Positions 1-9,965 of a stretch of DNA of 64,000 nt are shown here, piece by piece. The notes under the pieces were generated by a model. That model made no database searches, had not been told where the DNA came from, and worked only from the letters and a program-made list of their open reading frames with translations. The position numbers and the translations under genes were made by a program. The DNA is taken from the NCBI GenBank assembly GCA_015143295.1, contig CM026562.1, positions 3,286,001 through 3,350,000 on the forward strand, in the 5' to 3' direction. This stretch comes from Tetracentron sinense (taxonomy: Eukaryota; Streptophyta; Magnoliopsida; Trochodendrales; Trochodendraceae). Numbering within the stretch: the stretch's first letter is position 1; each line of letters starts with the position of its first letter.

Positions 1-7
1 GAGACTA

Positions 8-218
8 ATGAATCATGTTTTGCGTGCATTTATAGGCAGATTTGTTGTTGTCTATTTTGATGATATACCCATTTATAGCAAAAACGTGGACAATCATGTA
101 GTACATTTGAAATCTGTTTTAGATGTGCTTAGGAAAGAAAAGTTGTTTGCTAATCTGAAGAAGTGTACTTTTTACACCGATAAGCTTGTATTTCTGGGAT
201 TAGTTGTTAGTGCAGGAA
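8..218 (+). pseudogene. CRM-type gypsy reverse transcriptase fragment
   Basis: Remnant of the C-terminal half of a Ty3/Gypsy reverse transcriptase, the enzyme that copies element RNA into DNA. The catalytic box reads VVYFDDIPIYS (family form YxDDILxYS). It is followed by the usual helix with LFANLKKCTF and the strand [12 protein letters not shown]. Immediately after this the frame jumps into integrase zinc-finger sequence near position 219, so the connection domain and RNase H are missing. The fragment starts outside the window. The integrase that follows is of CRM type, so I assign the same origin here. It cannot be functional as it stands. Confidence 0.8.
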
Positions 219-1508
219 TCTCATGGTGGGGGATTAATGGGACATTTTGGAGTTGCAAAGACTTTAGCTGTTTTGCAGGAACACTTCTATTGGCCTCACA
301 TGAAAAGAGATGTTGAGAGAATTTGTGGTAGATGTGTCACATGTAGGCAAGCCAAATCTAGAGTGCAGTCCAACGGTTTGTATACTCCTTTACCAATTCC
401 TAGTGAGCCTTGGATTGATATTTCAATGGACTTTGTGTTAGGATTGCCTAGGACTAAACGTGGGAGACATTCAATTTTTGTGGTTGTGGATAGATTTTCT
501 AAGATGGCACACTTTATTCCATGTCACAAAACGGATGATGCCTCGCATGTTGCTGAATTGTTCTTTAGAGAGATTGTGAGGTTACATGGCATGCCTAGAA
601 CAATTGTTTCGGATAGAGATGCTAAGTTCTTGAGCTATTTTTGGAAGACTTTGTGGTGTAAGCTAGGTACTAAGCTTTTGTTTTCTACTACTTGTCATCC
701 ACAAACTGATGGTCAAACTGAAGTAGTAAATAGGACTTTGTCTACTTTATTGAGGGCAATCATTAGAAAGAACATCAAAACATGGGAAGAATGTTTACCA
801 CATGTTGAGTTTGCTTATAACAGAACTGTTCATTCTGCTACTAAATTTTCACCATTTGAAATTGTGTATGGATTTAATCATTTAACTCCATTGGATTTAT
901 CTCCTTTACCTTTGACTGAGCATGTTAATTTAGATGGCAAAAAGAAAGCTGACTTTGTCAAGCAGATTCATGAGAAAGCAAGACTCAACATTGAGCGAAG
1001 AACGGAGCAGTATGCAAAACAAGCCAACAAGGGGCGTCACAAGATGGTTTTTGAACCCGGAGATTGGGTTTGGCTGCATATGAGAAAAGAGAGATTTCCA
1101 GCGCAAAGACGTTCCAAATTACTTCCAAGAGGAGATGGTCCTTTCCAAGTCCTCGAGCGCATCAATGACAACGCTTACAAGCTAGATTTACCTGGTGAGT
1201 ACAATGTAAGTGCTACTTTTAATGTTACTGATTTGAGTCCTTTTGATGTAGGTGATGATTTGAGGGCAAATCCTTTTCAAGAGGAGGGGAATGATGCAAA
1301 TCATAGCACCACTTCAAGGGATCTAGTTCAAGTCCCGATTGGGCCGATTACGAGAGCACGAGCAAGGACGTTTAAAGATGTACTCAACGGACTCATTCAA
1401 GAGGCATGGACTCAAGCAAATTCGTGGAGGCCTATTGAGCATGATCCACGTGAGCAACAAAGAGTCATCAACATGATTCAAGTTCTAGAAGAATCTGGCC
1501 AAGGATAA
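204..1508 (+). pseudogene. CRM-type gypsy integrase with C-terminal extension into the LTR
   Basis: Integrase part of a CRM-clade Ty3/Gypsy polyprotein, which inserts element cDNA into chromatin. The order is: zinc-binding HHCC region (GHFGVAKT, then [12 protein letters not shown]), the core with acidic residues in [17 protein letters not shown] and [10 protein letters not shown], then a GPY-like module and a tail with [11 protein letters not shown]. The core block [20 protein letters not shown] is characteristic of CRM elements, and in that clade the reading frame runs into the 3' LTR, as it appears to here after 1292. The open frame is long and intact, but its N-terminus is fused out of phase to a truncated reverse transcriptase. 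The element is a deletion derivative, kept open by recent age rather than by selection. Confidence 0.85.
1278..1291 (+). other. Polypurine tract of the CRM element
   Basis: The purine run AAGAGGAGGGGAA lies inside the integrase reading frame and directly precedes a TG dinucleotide, as expected for the plus-strand primer next to a 3' LTR. In CRM elements the tract normally overlaps the coding frame. Confidence 0.55.
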
Positions 1509-2137
1509 GCTTAAATTGGCATGTTTAAGAATACTCCTTTTTGGGGTCTAATTGTAAGGCTTGCATGCCATTCACTTTCCTTTTATTCTGACTTTTATGG
1601 GCGTGTATGGCTGATAATACAGCCATTTAAAGCTCCCTACTTTCCTTTCCTATTTTAGGCATGTGATCAGCCAATTAAAGGGATGACTGTCTTTTCTTTT
1701 AGGCAAGTAAGTTATTTTTTTTACCAGATTTTAGCCTTAATTAGGATAACTATTTTAGGAATTTTCCTTGTAATGGCCAACCTTTTAAATAGGCGTCTGA
1801 GCAATGAAAGAAGGCAGATCATTATTCAGTAAATTGTGAGAGTATTTGCTCTGCGGTTCTTTGAAGAACTACTCGAACTTATCGGGATTTCCCGTGGCGT
1901 TCACCAACGACTTATCAAACGGATTTCCACCACCGTTTGTGGCATCTTCATATATACCAAGGTTCTTGTTTGTCCTAAACAACGGGTCGAGGTCTACCAT
2001 TCAATCTTGTTCGTAGAACGATCTTGGTTTTTATTTTTTCTTTATTGTCGAATCTCGTTATTTTGGCGGGATTCGCATCATCTTAAAGAGGGAAAAGTTG
2101 TTTTAACCAGTTCTAAAGGTAATTGGTTACAACTACA
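1292..2137 (+). repeat. Probable 3' LTR of the CRM element
   Basis: Begins with TG directly after the polypurine tract, still encodes the last part of the integrase ORF to 1508, and then becomes noncoding. A TATA-like TTTAAATA lies near 1784, and the following 250 bases are less AT-rich, as is usual for R-U5. The right boundary is uncertain: I place it at a CA near 2137 without a second LTR to compare. The open frame at 1836-2147 is not supported as a gene. Confidence 0.5.
1784..1791 (+). promoter_or_regulatory. TATA-like box of the CRM LTR
   Basis: TTTAAATA in the middle of the LTR, with the R-U5-like segment starting about 30 bases downstream. Assigned by position only. Confidence 0.35.
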
Positions 2138-2149
2138 ATGTGCGTGACT

Positions 2150-3476
2150 TTATTAGTGAGAGTTGGGATTTTGTTTGAATTTTATAACTAGGGCTATCAT
2201 TCCTCTCCCTATTGATTATAAATTTAATTTTTTAAATAAATCTAAGTATATTTATTTTATTTATATAACTTATTTACTTAAGCATATTAAGTGGGTAGGT
2301 TGATTGATAATAAACATTGGATAATTAGATTTAGGGGTGTCAATGGACTGGCCTATCCAAGATTGCCTAGAAGTGGCCCATTTTTAAGCCCTAAGACGTA
2401 GGCCAGACTCAATAAGTAGAAGCCCGTATAATTTGGGAACAGGCTAGGGGTTGGTTGATTTTTTTTTTGATTGATGGGTTGGTTGATTGAAGGTGGGTAT
2501 GGCATGGCATGGCCCGAATATATATATATATAATATCTAATTTATACAAATAATATTTATTTACCCTTTAAGCATAATCAATGAAATGATGTGTTTTTTT
2601 TTGGTTTTGGGTAATAACATTTTTATCTTTAACGACATGTGTTTTTATTTAATTCAAACATATTTTAGAAGAGAGAAAAAAAATATGTTGGCTGTTTTTT
2701 CAGCTCGAGCCTGGTTAGTGTTACCAAAAAGTGACTTTGTTGTTTATGAGTCGATTAATGGTTGATGCAATTAAACTTAACACTCCCCTTACCTTCTTTA
2801 ATTATTGGGATTATTACCTTCATTAGTTTTTAGAATTAGCTACCGCTTGTAGCTAAGATGGCAAGGTGTGTCTCTCTCATGAAAGTGACCTAGTGTCGAG
2901 TCTTGGGAATGAACATATCCCTTGATGTGGAAAGCAGATATTTACTCAGTATTACGTACTACTAATTGACTAGCCATAGATAAATGATGTATTGTATTTT
3001 AAAAAATATAGTTGAAATTTGTGGGTATTTCTATTGACCTTTCGCTATATTGTTTGTTGTATCTCTTACAGTTTAGAAGAATGCAATAGATTATATCAAT
3101 ATGAGCATCTATTCAAGTTGATTTTTTTCCAATAAGATGTTCTATAGGACCCAAATGAATTATTCATTTAACCCTATGCATGCATGCGAGCTCTTCTTCT
3201 GTCAGTTTAGAGTTGTTAAGCCTCCTTTGCCTTTTGGTCTGCGAGACTCACCTTAGGGGGGCATTTGGCTTAGTTTTTTTTTACTAATTATAATCAGATA
3301 CTCGTGACCTAAATAATCTCATTTGGTTATTAACTGCATGATGGATTATACATAATCAATTACCTACTTTACTTATAGTAATTGACAATTCTTTTGATAG
3401 AATTTCAGTTAATCTTTAATTTATGTTTTCCTTAGCTTCCTCTCTTATCTTTGTAAGATGTCTAGCCTGAGTAATT
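2150..3476. other. AT-rich intergenic debris
   Basis: No supported gene. It contains a short TA run at about 2520-2532, a repeat-like block beginning GGGGTGTCAATGG near 2335, and GGGGGCATTTGGC near 3256, a pattern often seen at ends of small hAT-like MITEs. I could not find a matching second terminus or target duplication, so none is called as an element. Confidence 0.5.
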
Positions 3477-3684
3477 TGTTAGGATTCTTCTTGAATCCGT
3501 GTATCTTCATAGTTGTATTTCTTTTGTAATTGTTTAATTGTACATTCTAATTTAGAGGATGTAAATCCCTTAGCTGTATGTTATGGAGATCTAAGAAAAT
3601 CTCACTGTAAGCTTCTATATATCACACACCCAAGCAATGAACGGAGCACTGTAATTTGCACAACAATTACATGGTATCCGAGCT
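3477..3684 (+). repeat. Putative short copia LTR followed by initiator-tRNA primer binding site
   Basis: A 195-bp segment begins TGTTAGGATTC and ends in ATTACA at 3671. It is followed at once by TGGTATCCGAGCT, one mismatch from TGGTATCAGAGCT, the initiator methionine tRNA primer site of many Ty1/Copia elements. A TATATA run lies inside near 3618. Size and layout fit short-LTR copia lineages such as Ale. No copia polyprotein follows, so this is a remnant, and the left edge rests on the TG alone. Positions 3685-3939 hold further unassigned TE-like sequence. Confidence 0.45.
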
Positions 3685-3939
3685 ATTCTAATCACCACTC
3701 TTTCGCCTCCTTAAGCTACAAACGCATACCCGTCTTCCTCCTTCAAGCTTTGTGGTCGTTTCAATTTAATATACATCATAAAAGCACAAATTCTGTAGAA
3801 TAGTGACTAGTATGAGTGTCGAACCACAAAGGATTGCGTTGGTATTCATTGCCTTATTCTTAAGATTATTTTCAGTTAATCGGTAACAAAATATCGCGAT
3901 CCAAAATCCCCCTTGGAAGTTTTGGAGACTTTGATTCGT

Positions 3940-4616
3940 GACTTATCATATCATATCAAACCATCCTGTAAAAGATACAAGGTATACTATAGCGGAAGCT
4001 GACATTTCAAATAACATAACCTATAATGTATTCCAAGCATATACAATTAACAAAAACCAAAAGTATAAGTGGACATTCCCACTTAATCAAAATGTATATA
4101 CAAGCTCTCCCTCTCATCACTCAACAGTAATCGAGATAGGGTCACCTATCAAGGCCCCTCTCCTCCTGAGGCTGCAGCAAAATAGACTCCTCTTCCACAT
4201 ACTCCTCCTCAATCCATGGAGCTGGATTATAAATACAAAATGGACCTGCCGAAGATAACAGTTTGGTCGAGCATGAAATACTCAGCGTATACAAACTACT
4301 AGCTAGCAGTGTTATCACAACAATATAAAATGTTTGTACTTAGAGAAATACACAATTCATAACACATGCTTTAAATCGGAATGTGGAAATCGTACTTCAA
4401 ATCTTAACTTAAAGAGGTGCATTGTTTTCCAAAAACCTTTGTCTTATGAGCGTTCATATGAAAACAAAACTAGTCTTCTAAGGTGTTGCGAGAATCAAAA
4501 TTCTTATGAGTGCTTATTAGTTTTTATGAGCCGTATGAGATCTTTACTTATGAGCATTGAGATCCTTGTAAAACTTATGAGATCCTTGTGAGCGTATAAG
4601 ATTCTTATGAGCATGT
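3940..4616 (+). repeat. Decayed Tekay/Del-like LTR fragment
   Basis: Shares an ordered series of blocks with the intact Tekay LTR at 24340-24680: a GCGGAAG block, a short run rich in AACCAAAAG, an ACTCCTCCTC block with CCATGGA, and a GAGCATGAAATACTCAGCG block matching GAGCATGGAATACTCAGCG. It is clearly diverged, so this is an old, partial LTR of a related family. It ends against the TG of the Tat LTR at 4617. The rows of TTATGAG words at 4440-4615 may be low-complexity LTR sequence. Confidence 0.6.
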
Positions 4617-5231
4617 TGTAAGCACTCAATTTTTACACCTTGCTTTAACCATGGTTAAAACATCATTAGCCATGGTTATCCCCAGCTGAGTCCTACTCAA
4701 AACCCTAAACCCTAGCTAAACCCTAGGTAGAACCCTGGCCAAACCCTAGTTAAACCCTAGGCCTAACCCAAGGTGAACCCTAAGCCTAAAACCCTACGTA
4801 AAACCCCTACGAGCTCAAGGCCCATTAGCAAACTCATACCATCACAAACCCTCAAAACCGGAGCCCAGAACCTCTGTAGGCCCAAAAAGCTTTAGGACCG
4901 TTAGGGTGGGGCCCACATATCCTAAAAAACAAAATTCTTGGAATGACAGTAATCAAATTACCGTTATTCCCCATTTTTGACAAATGAGTAGTGACCCACG
5001 GCTTAAGTGTGTAGGGGTTGGCCCAATTTTGGCAAAAAACCATATTGGCGGTCATTAGATTACCGACACTCTCTTACTTGCCTTCTTCAGGAATGATGGT
5101 AATCAAATTACTGCCATTTCCTGATTTCTACAGATCACGTATCAGCACCCACCTGGCCACCTTGGCTCACATCGGTTGGTTCCCCATGCCTGTTAGAATC
5201 CCCAGAATGCCCCCGACCTTCCCCTTGCTCC

Positions 5232-5239
5232 TATAAATA
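5232..5239 (+). promoter_or_regulatory. TATA box of the Tat-like LTR
   Basis: TATAAATA in a C-rich context, followed about 30 bases later by the likely start of R. It divides the LTR into about 0.65 kb of U3 and a long R-U5. Confidence 0.6.
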
Positions 5240-5488
5240 ACCCACATCCCCTGGGTTCAAACTCACTTCGAAAATCCATAGAGAAATCTTTGTCTCACTT
5301 CAACCAGCCCTATTTCATTCTCCTCAGTATCTTAGCTAGGTCCCAAGACCTCCCTTTCAAGTTGTATCAGCCTCCACAGGGTTCCAACACCCCCACCACT
5401 GCTGCACCACCCTGCTCAGCCACCTGCAGCCGTTGTTGAAGGGTAGACCTCCTACCCTCCCTCTTTTTTCACTGTAAAATCTCTGTAA

Positions 5489-5515
5489 GACCCCCTGGTC
5501 CTACTCCAGGGGGTC
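5489..5515 (+). other. GC-rich hairpin in the LTR
   Basis: A 10-bp stem (GACCCCCTGG paired with CCAGGGGGTC) around the 7-nt loop TCCTACT, about 250 bases downstream of the TATA box and followed by a T-rich stretch. It would lie in the transcript. Possible roles are RNA structure or 3' end formation; neither is shown. Confidence 0.5.
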
Positions 5516-7304
5516 CTTATTTTCTGTCTTTATCACCTCATATTCATTTTTAGCCAAGGATAGGGGTCCCCTTGCCTTAACCGTAGGCATGGGGGAACCC
5601 CTTAGAGGCCTAACTCGGGTTCAGACCCTCCCCTGTTGCATGGAAACTCCACAGGCTCCTTAGAGGGTCCTCAGTCCATGAGGAACCCCTTGGGGAAGCC
5701 CCGGTCCAATCCAAGAAGGAGAAAATTCAATTTCTAGGTAAACCCAGTAATGGCGGTAGAATAACTACCTCCATTCTAGCTCTCCTCTGTAACAGCCCTC
5801 TTAACCATGGTTAGTGTGGCCCCTGGTCCAATCCAGGACCATGGTAGCATTTCTTAGACCCTGACCTAACTCTCCTGGTCATTCTAGGCCTTAACCTGTG
5901 GCTTAACCATGGTTAATTTTGCTATAAAAACAAAATGACAGAATGACGGTAGTCCATCTATCGCCATTTCAGTGTACCAAACTTAATGGGTTTGAGCCCA
6001 CACCAAGCCCTTACCAGACCTCCCCCTGGACCCACCAAAGGCTCAAGGTCATCCCTGGAATCTAGGCTACAACAATGTAATCTCAGTTTCCTTTGGTTCA
6101 CTTCCTAACTCGAGCTAAACCCCTACAAACCAGGGTCAGTTAACATACTGTAATAACAGTAATCCCTTTACCGCCATTACCATATCTTTTATTTCCTGGG
6201 TTTTGCATAGGACTCAGACCAGGTAGGAGGCCAGTCTAGGCCTTACCATGCTCCCTGGGCCCATTTTCGACCTAACTAGATCCTTAACCATGGTTAAATC
6301 CATCTTTGGTTAATATTTAACCATGGTTAAGCAGTCCTTAACCCACAAAATTCTGAAAAAATCTTTAAAAAATCAGAAATATTTCGAGGAGTCTAAAATG
6401 ATCTTCTGTGATCATTTTCACCCTGGTTAGGACTCTTAACCATGATTAAACTTCATCTTTGGTTAATTTTTAACCATGGTTAAGCAGCTCTTAACCAACA
6501 AAATTACAGAAATATGCTTAGAAAATCAGAAATATTCTGAGAAGCTCAAAAATGGTCTGTTTCAGCCATTTAACCCTGGTTAGTAATCTTAACCAAGGTG
6601 ACCTCCCCCTTAATCATGGTTAACCAATCCTTAACCTAGGGAAAAATCTGAAAAAATTTCCAAAAGATCCAAAAAATCTAAAAAAATCAAATATACAGTT
6701 TCTATATTTTTTTACTCTGATTAGCAATCCTAACCATGATTAGTTTGACCTAATCCCAGTTAGCAACCCTGACCTTGGTCAAATTTTACCTTAGCCTACT
6801 GGGCTCCTCTCTTGGCCTGTTGGGCCCAAATTCTGGTCTACCGGACTACCCCTTGGCCAGCCCCAGTCAACCAAACTCTAACCCCCGAGTTAGGTCCATT
6901 AGCCACCCTTGGTGCACACACACACCCCCTAGCCTTAGCACGGGCTCATGTGCTACAACTGCACTCGATCTGATCTCACCCCGATGTGATTACGTAGGCA
7001 ACCCAACCCAGGTTCGACCCTATTTAGCTTTTATTTCTTAGATTAATATTATCTTAAATATTTATGCATTCGATTAACTTTGACCTCTAATTTGACTTAA
7101 ACCTAGCAAGTAGGGAACCATTGAACAGTTGAAGTGTCGGGGTGCCTAACCCCTTCCGCGGACTTAACCGAACTTCTTTCCCTGATCTCAAATCGCAGAC
7201 CAAGACCTTATCCAAATCCTGAGGACTTATCCCTTCTGAATGAATAAGTGGTGACTCTAAACCCGTGAGATTTTTTAGGGTTCCGAAACTCGCGCTCACA
7301 GCTC

Positions 7305-7322
7305 TGGTGACTCTACTGGGGA
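7305..7322 (+). other. Primer binding site, Tat/Ogre type
   Basis: TGGTGACTCTACTGGGGA lies four bases after the LTR end. It closely resembles TGGCGACTCTGCTGGGGA, found at this place in Tat/Ogre elements. This marks 4617-7300 as a 5' LTR. Confidence 0.7.
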
Positions 7323-8160
7323 ACTTCAAGGTTCAACTCAGAACCTAGGTTTAAGCCATACTAAACCTCAAATTAATCAAATGCCTAAGTATTTAACCTA
7401 ATTTTAATCATTTTATATCTTTTGGGTGACTTGTGTACTGTGTATCTCATTCATCTCATAGTAATGTAACTGTCCTACTAAACCCATTAGACAGACTTAT
7501 TACGCTAACGGCTAGTGGATGATCATCCTCAGTGTCAGTGGCTTAACAGTTTTGAAGATTCGTGGAATTACTCTAGGTGGGTGATTACCCTCAGGGAAGG
7601 ATTCTGAACGCTCCCACTTACATCAATCGTCCATTTTCAAGTGAGTCGCATATACGGTGTTAAGTGATCCCCCCATCCTACTAGAAATACACTTGCATCA
7701 ACCCAGTATTCATACATATAGCCTAGGATAGGCTATAGTCTACAAGTAGCCCACCCAGGGAGGGTTATTCTAAACCCTAACTTGCTTGCACCCTATACTT
7801 GTCCCCGATCATGGTTAACTACTCGGGCACATTCTACCCGGATAACCATCCACCCAGGGGCATGTAATGAGCCAAACATATACTTGTAATAAAATACACC
7901 CGACCCCATGTCCTGACATAGCATATAGGGTTCAAACCCCAGACAGACAGGTCTTCTGAAATACCTACCCAGCCTTGACCTGATAGGCCCCCGATTCCCA
8001 ACAATCCAGGTAAAATACGCCGGAACTCTGTCCGACTGCCCTATCGGCTCACGTATGCCTTGTCACACCCAAGCAAAAAAAAACATCATCATTTGCATCT
8101 TTGCATTTTCCATCTGCATACACAATCACTCACATCAAGTTTGTCTTCATTCAGGTAGAT
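7323..8160 (+). other. Leader between primer binding site and gag
   Basis: Untranslated leader of the Tat-like element. No ORF is supported. A poly-A stretch lies near 8075 and the gag ATG follows at 8161. Confidence 0.5.
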
Positions 8161-8293
8161 GGCAGGTCCTTCAGGGATCATTAAGACAACTGGTCAACCC
8201 TCACAACCCATGCATCTGAATTCTCAAGGGGCATGTGACAAGAATCTTCACGATGCAATCAAGGTCCTCACTTCCGATCAGCGTCTCGCTTGA
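8161..8293 (+). pseudogene. Start of a Tat-like gag, truncated
   Basis: An ATG opens a 43-codon frame beginning MAGPSGIIKT and ending in a stop at the point where the sequence turns into minus-strand gypsy RNase H. Position after LTR, primer site and leader makes it the expected gag N-terminus. The short peptide has no recognisable domain of its own. The element is cut here, about 3.7 kb after its start, by deletion or recombination. Confidence 0.5.
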
Positions 8294-8737
8294 CTATAAT
8301 TGAGCATAAGTGCAAGCACTGAAGCTTACCTTGTTGTTAGTCATATCCTCTAACAACTTCCATTCTCAGACCATCGTATGGGCCAATAGTCCAGGAGGCT
8401 TCCTGCTCAGAGCATCTGCTACCACATTTGCCTTACCCGAGAGATATTGAATGGAGCATTCATAGTCCTTCATGAACTCCACCCATCGATGCTACCTCAA
8501 ATTCAGCTCCTTCTAAGAGAACAAGTACTTCAAGCTCTTGTGATCAGTGAACACATCAAATTGTTCCCCATAAAGGTAGTGCCACCAAACTTTCAGCACA
8601 AAGACAACTGCGGTAAGCTCCAAGTCATGAGTAGGATAGTTCTTCGCATGGTCTTTTAACTTCCTGGAAGCGTAGATGATGACCTTCCCGTGCTGCATTA
8701 GAATACACCCTAGCCCGATGTGGACTATGTCTCCAAG
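8294..8737 (-). pseudogene. Tekay/Del-type RNase H fragment
   Basis: Reading right to left, the translation gives [34 protein letters not shown] and [11 protein letters not shown], then [11 protein letters not shown]: the RNase H domain of a Del/Tekay-like gypsy polyprotein, which degrades the RNA strand after reverse transcription. It closely parallels the intact domain of the Tekay element at 26683-30008. In-frame stops interrupt it. It is an isolated fragment between plus-strand Tat gag on the left and plus-strand Athila integrase on the right. Confidence 0.75.
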
Positions 8738-8936
8738 TAGGTGGAAGCGGTTGCCACTAAGACTAATGATCACAAAGTTGTGGTCAAGTTCCTTCAAGAG
8801 AATATTTTTAGTCATTTTGACACACTGCGAGCAATTATAAATGATGGAGGCAAACACTTTTTAAATCGATATTTTGAAGCTTTAATCCCCCCCAAATACT
8901 CTATCACTCATAAGGTAGCTACACCTTACCACCTGG
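8738..8936 (+). pseudogene. Athila-type integrase fragment, inverted relative to its neighbours
   Basis: Plus-strand translation gives [19 protein letters not shown]-like sequence, then [17 protein letters not shown] and HKVATPYH, the central part of an Athila integrase core (family form ISDGGSHFCNRxFEAL). The strand and element type change abruptly at both edges. It is oriented opposite to the Athila protease that follows, so it is a rearranged piece, not the continuation of that element. Confidence 0.7.
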
Positions 8937-9476
8937 ACCTTCATATTCCCAAAAGACACATCCATCACCTCGGTTCGACAATTTATACATGCATTGCCTG
9001 TAGCCAAGAAGGGTCGACCAAGGATCACTGAGATTTGCTTAGTAGGATTTCGGACCAGTTCCATATCAAGAACGAGAAAGTCGACCAGAAAATAGAATTT
9101 GTCAATTTTAATGAGAACATCCTCAATAATCTCTCTAGGAATTCTAACTGATCTGTCAGTTAGTTGCAAAAATAACTGATGTAGGGCGGAGTTCGCCCAA
9201 TCCTAACTTCTCATAAACCGAGAAAGGGAGCAAATTCACACTTGCTCCTAAATAAATAAGGGCCCAGTCAATGGAGTGTTCTTCAATGATAAGAGAGATG
9301 GTTGGTGCACCCGGGTCCTTGAATTTAGGAGGAGTGGTATGTTGAAGCAAATAGCTCACTTGCTCGGTTAGAATGGTTTTCTTGGACACATGAGTATTTT
9401 ATTTACGCTTTTGTGTGTACAAATCTTTCAAGAATTTGGAGTAAGCTGGAATTTGCTTGATTGCATCAAGCAGAGG
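8937..9476 (-). pseudogene. Athila-type protease region, interrupted by the CACTA insertion
   Basis: Minus-strand gag-pol segment of an Athila gypsy element. From 9476 leftward it reads LLDAIKQIPAYSKFLKDLY, then a degraded link, then ALIYLGASVNLLPFSVYEKL, and after a frame break LTDRSVRIPREIIEDVLIK and VILGRPFLATGNACI. The block matches the Athila aspartic protease, but the catalytic D of the DxGAS box is Y here. Stops and a frameshift also show decay. Its missing upstream half (gag) lies beyond the CACTA at 53192-54805, and the frame resumes exactly across the insertion with the three-base duplication AGG. Confidence 0.85.
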
Positions 9477-9491
9477 CACTACGTGAAAATG
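9477..9491 (+). repeat. CACTA left terminal inverted repeat
   Basis: CACTACGTGAAAATG, an exact inverse of the right ends at 23441-23455 and 53174-53188. Identity fades after 15 bases apart from shared subterminal motifs. Confidence 0.9.
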
Positions 9492-9499
9492 CGCTAAAA

Positions 9500-9760
9500 A
9501 CGACGGCCCAAACGCGTCGTTGAAACACAATTACGACGTTCTTCGGCCGTCGTGTAGGCCGTGGGGAACGGGGGTGTAGTTCACAATAAACGACGGCCTA
9601 TAGCAGTCGCTATTTTGTCGGAAAGAACGACGGCTAATGACCGTCGTTTACATAAACGTCGTATTAAAGCCGTCGTTTATTTCGCGACCTAATATTTTTA
9701 AAAAAAATTAATTTTATTATAAACGACGGCCAATAGCCGTCGTTTTTGACGAAAAATTTT
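9500..9760. repeat. CACTA left subterminal repeats
   Basis: Cluster of at least eight copies of AACGACGGC or its inverse GCCGTCGTT in both orientations. Several form small palindromes such as GACGGCCAATAGCCGTC. In En/Spm elements, subterminal motif arrays are the binding sites of the TNPA protein, so I infer the same role here. Confidence 0.75.
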
Positions 9761-9965
9761 AAAAAAAAATTACTATTTTTTCCTGGATGAACCTGTCAGT
9801 TATACATTTTACCTGCAAATTCGCTTAATATACATCTAGTCCAACCCATCACACAATACAATACAATACACAACTTCATCTTCTAATTATCAAGCAAACG
9901 AGGCAATCACACGCACAAACAACGAAAACATAAATACTTAACCAATTTATATGTCAATACAAAAG

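Larger units (their letters stand above)
4617..7300 (+). repeat. Tat/Ogre-like gypsy 5' LTR
   Basis: A 2684-bp block starting TGTAAGCACTC and ending GCTCACA, followed by a primer binding site at 7305. The opening and closing bases are shared with the two other Tat-type LTRs at 35229-37554 and 60724-63029, which have diverged interiors. Inside are a TATA box at 5232, a GC-rich hairpin at 5489-5515, a telomere-like AACCCTA-rich start, and about ten copies or near copies of the palindrome TTAACCATGGTTAA between 4640 and 6760. The long LTR and PBS type point to the Tat/Ogre branch of Ty3/Gypsy. No second LTR of this subfamily lies in the window. Confidence 0.75.

Noticed and set aside
1836-2147. 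Open frame of 103 codons in the CRM LTR
   Set aside because: Begins with GTG, lies in R-U5 of an LTR and has no protein signature.
3256-3400. Possible MITE beginning GGGGGCATTTGGC
   Set aside because: No inverse terminus or target duplication found nearby.
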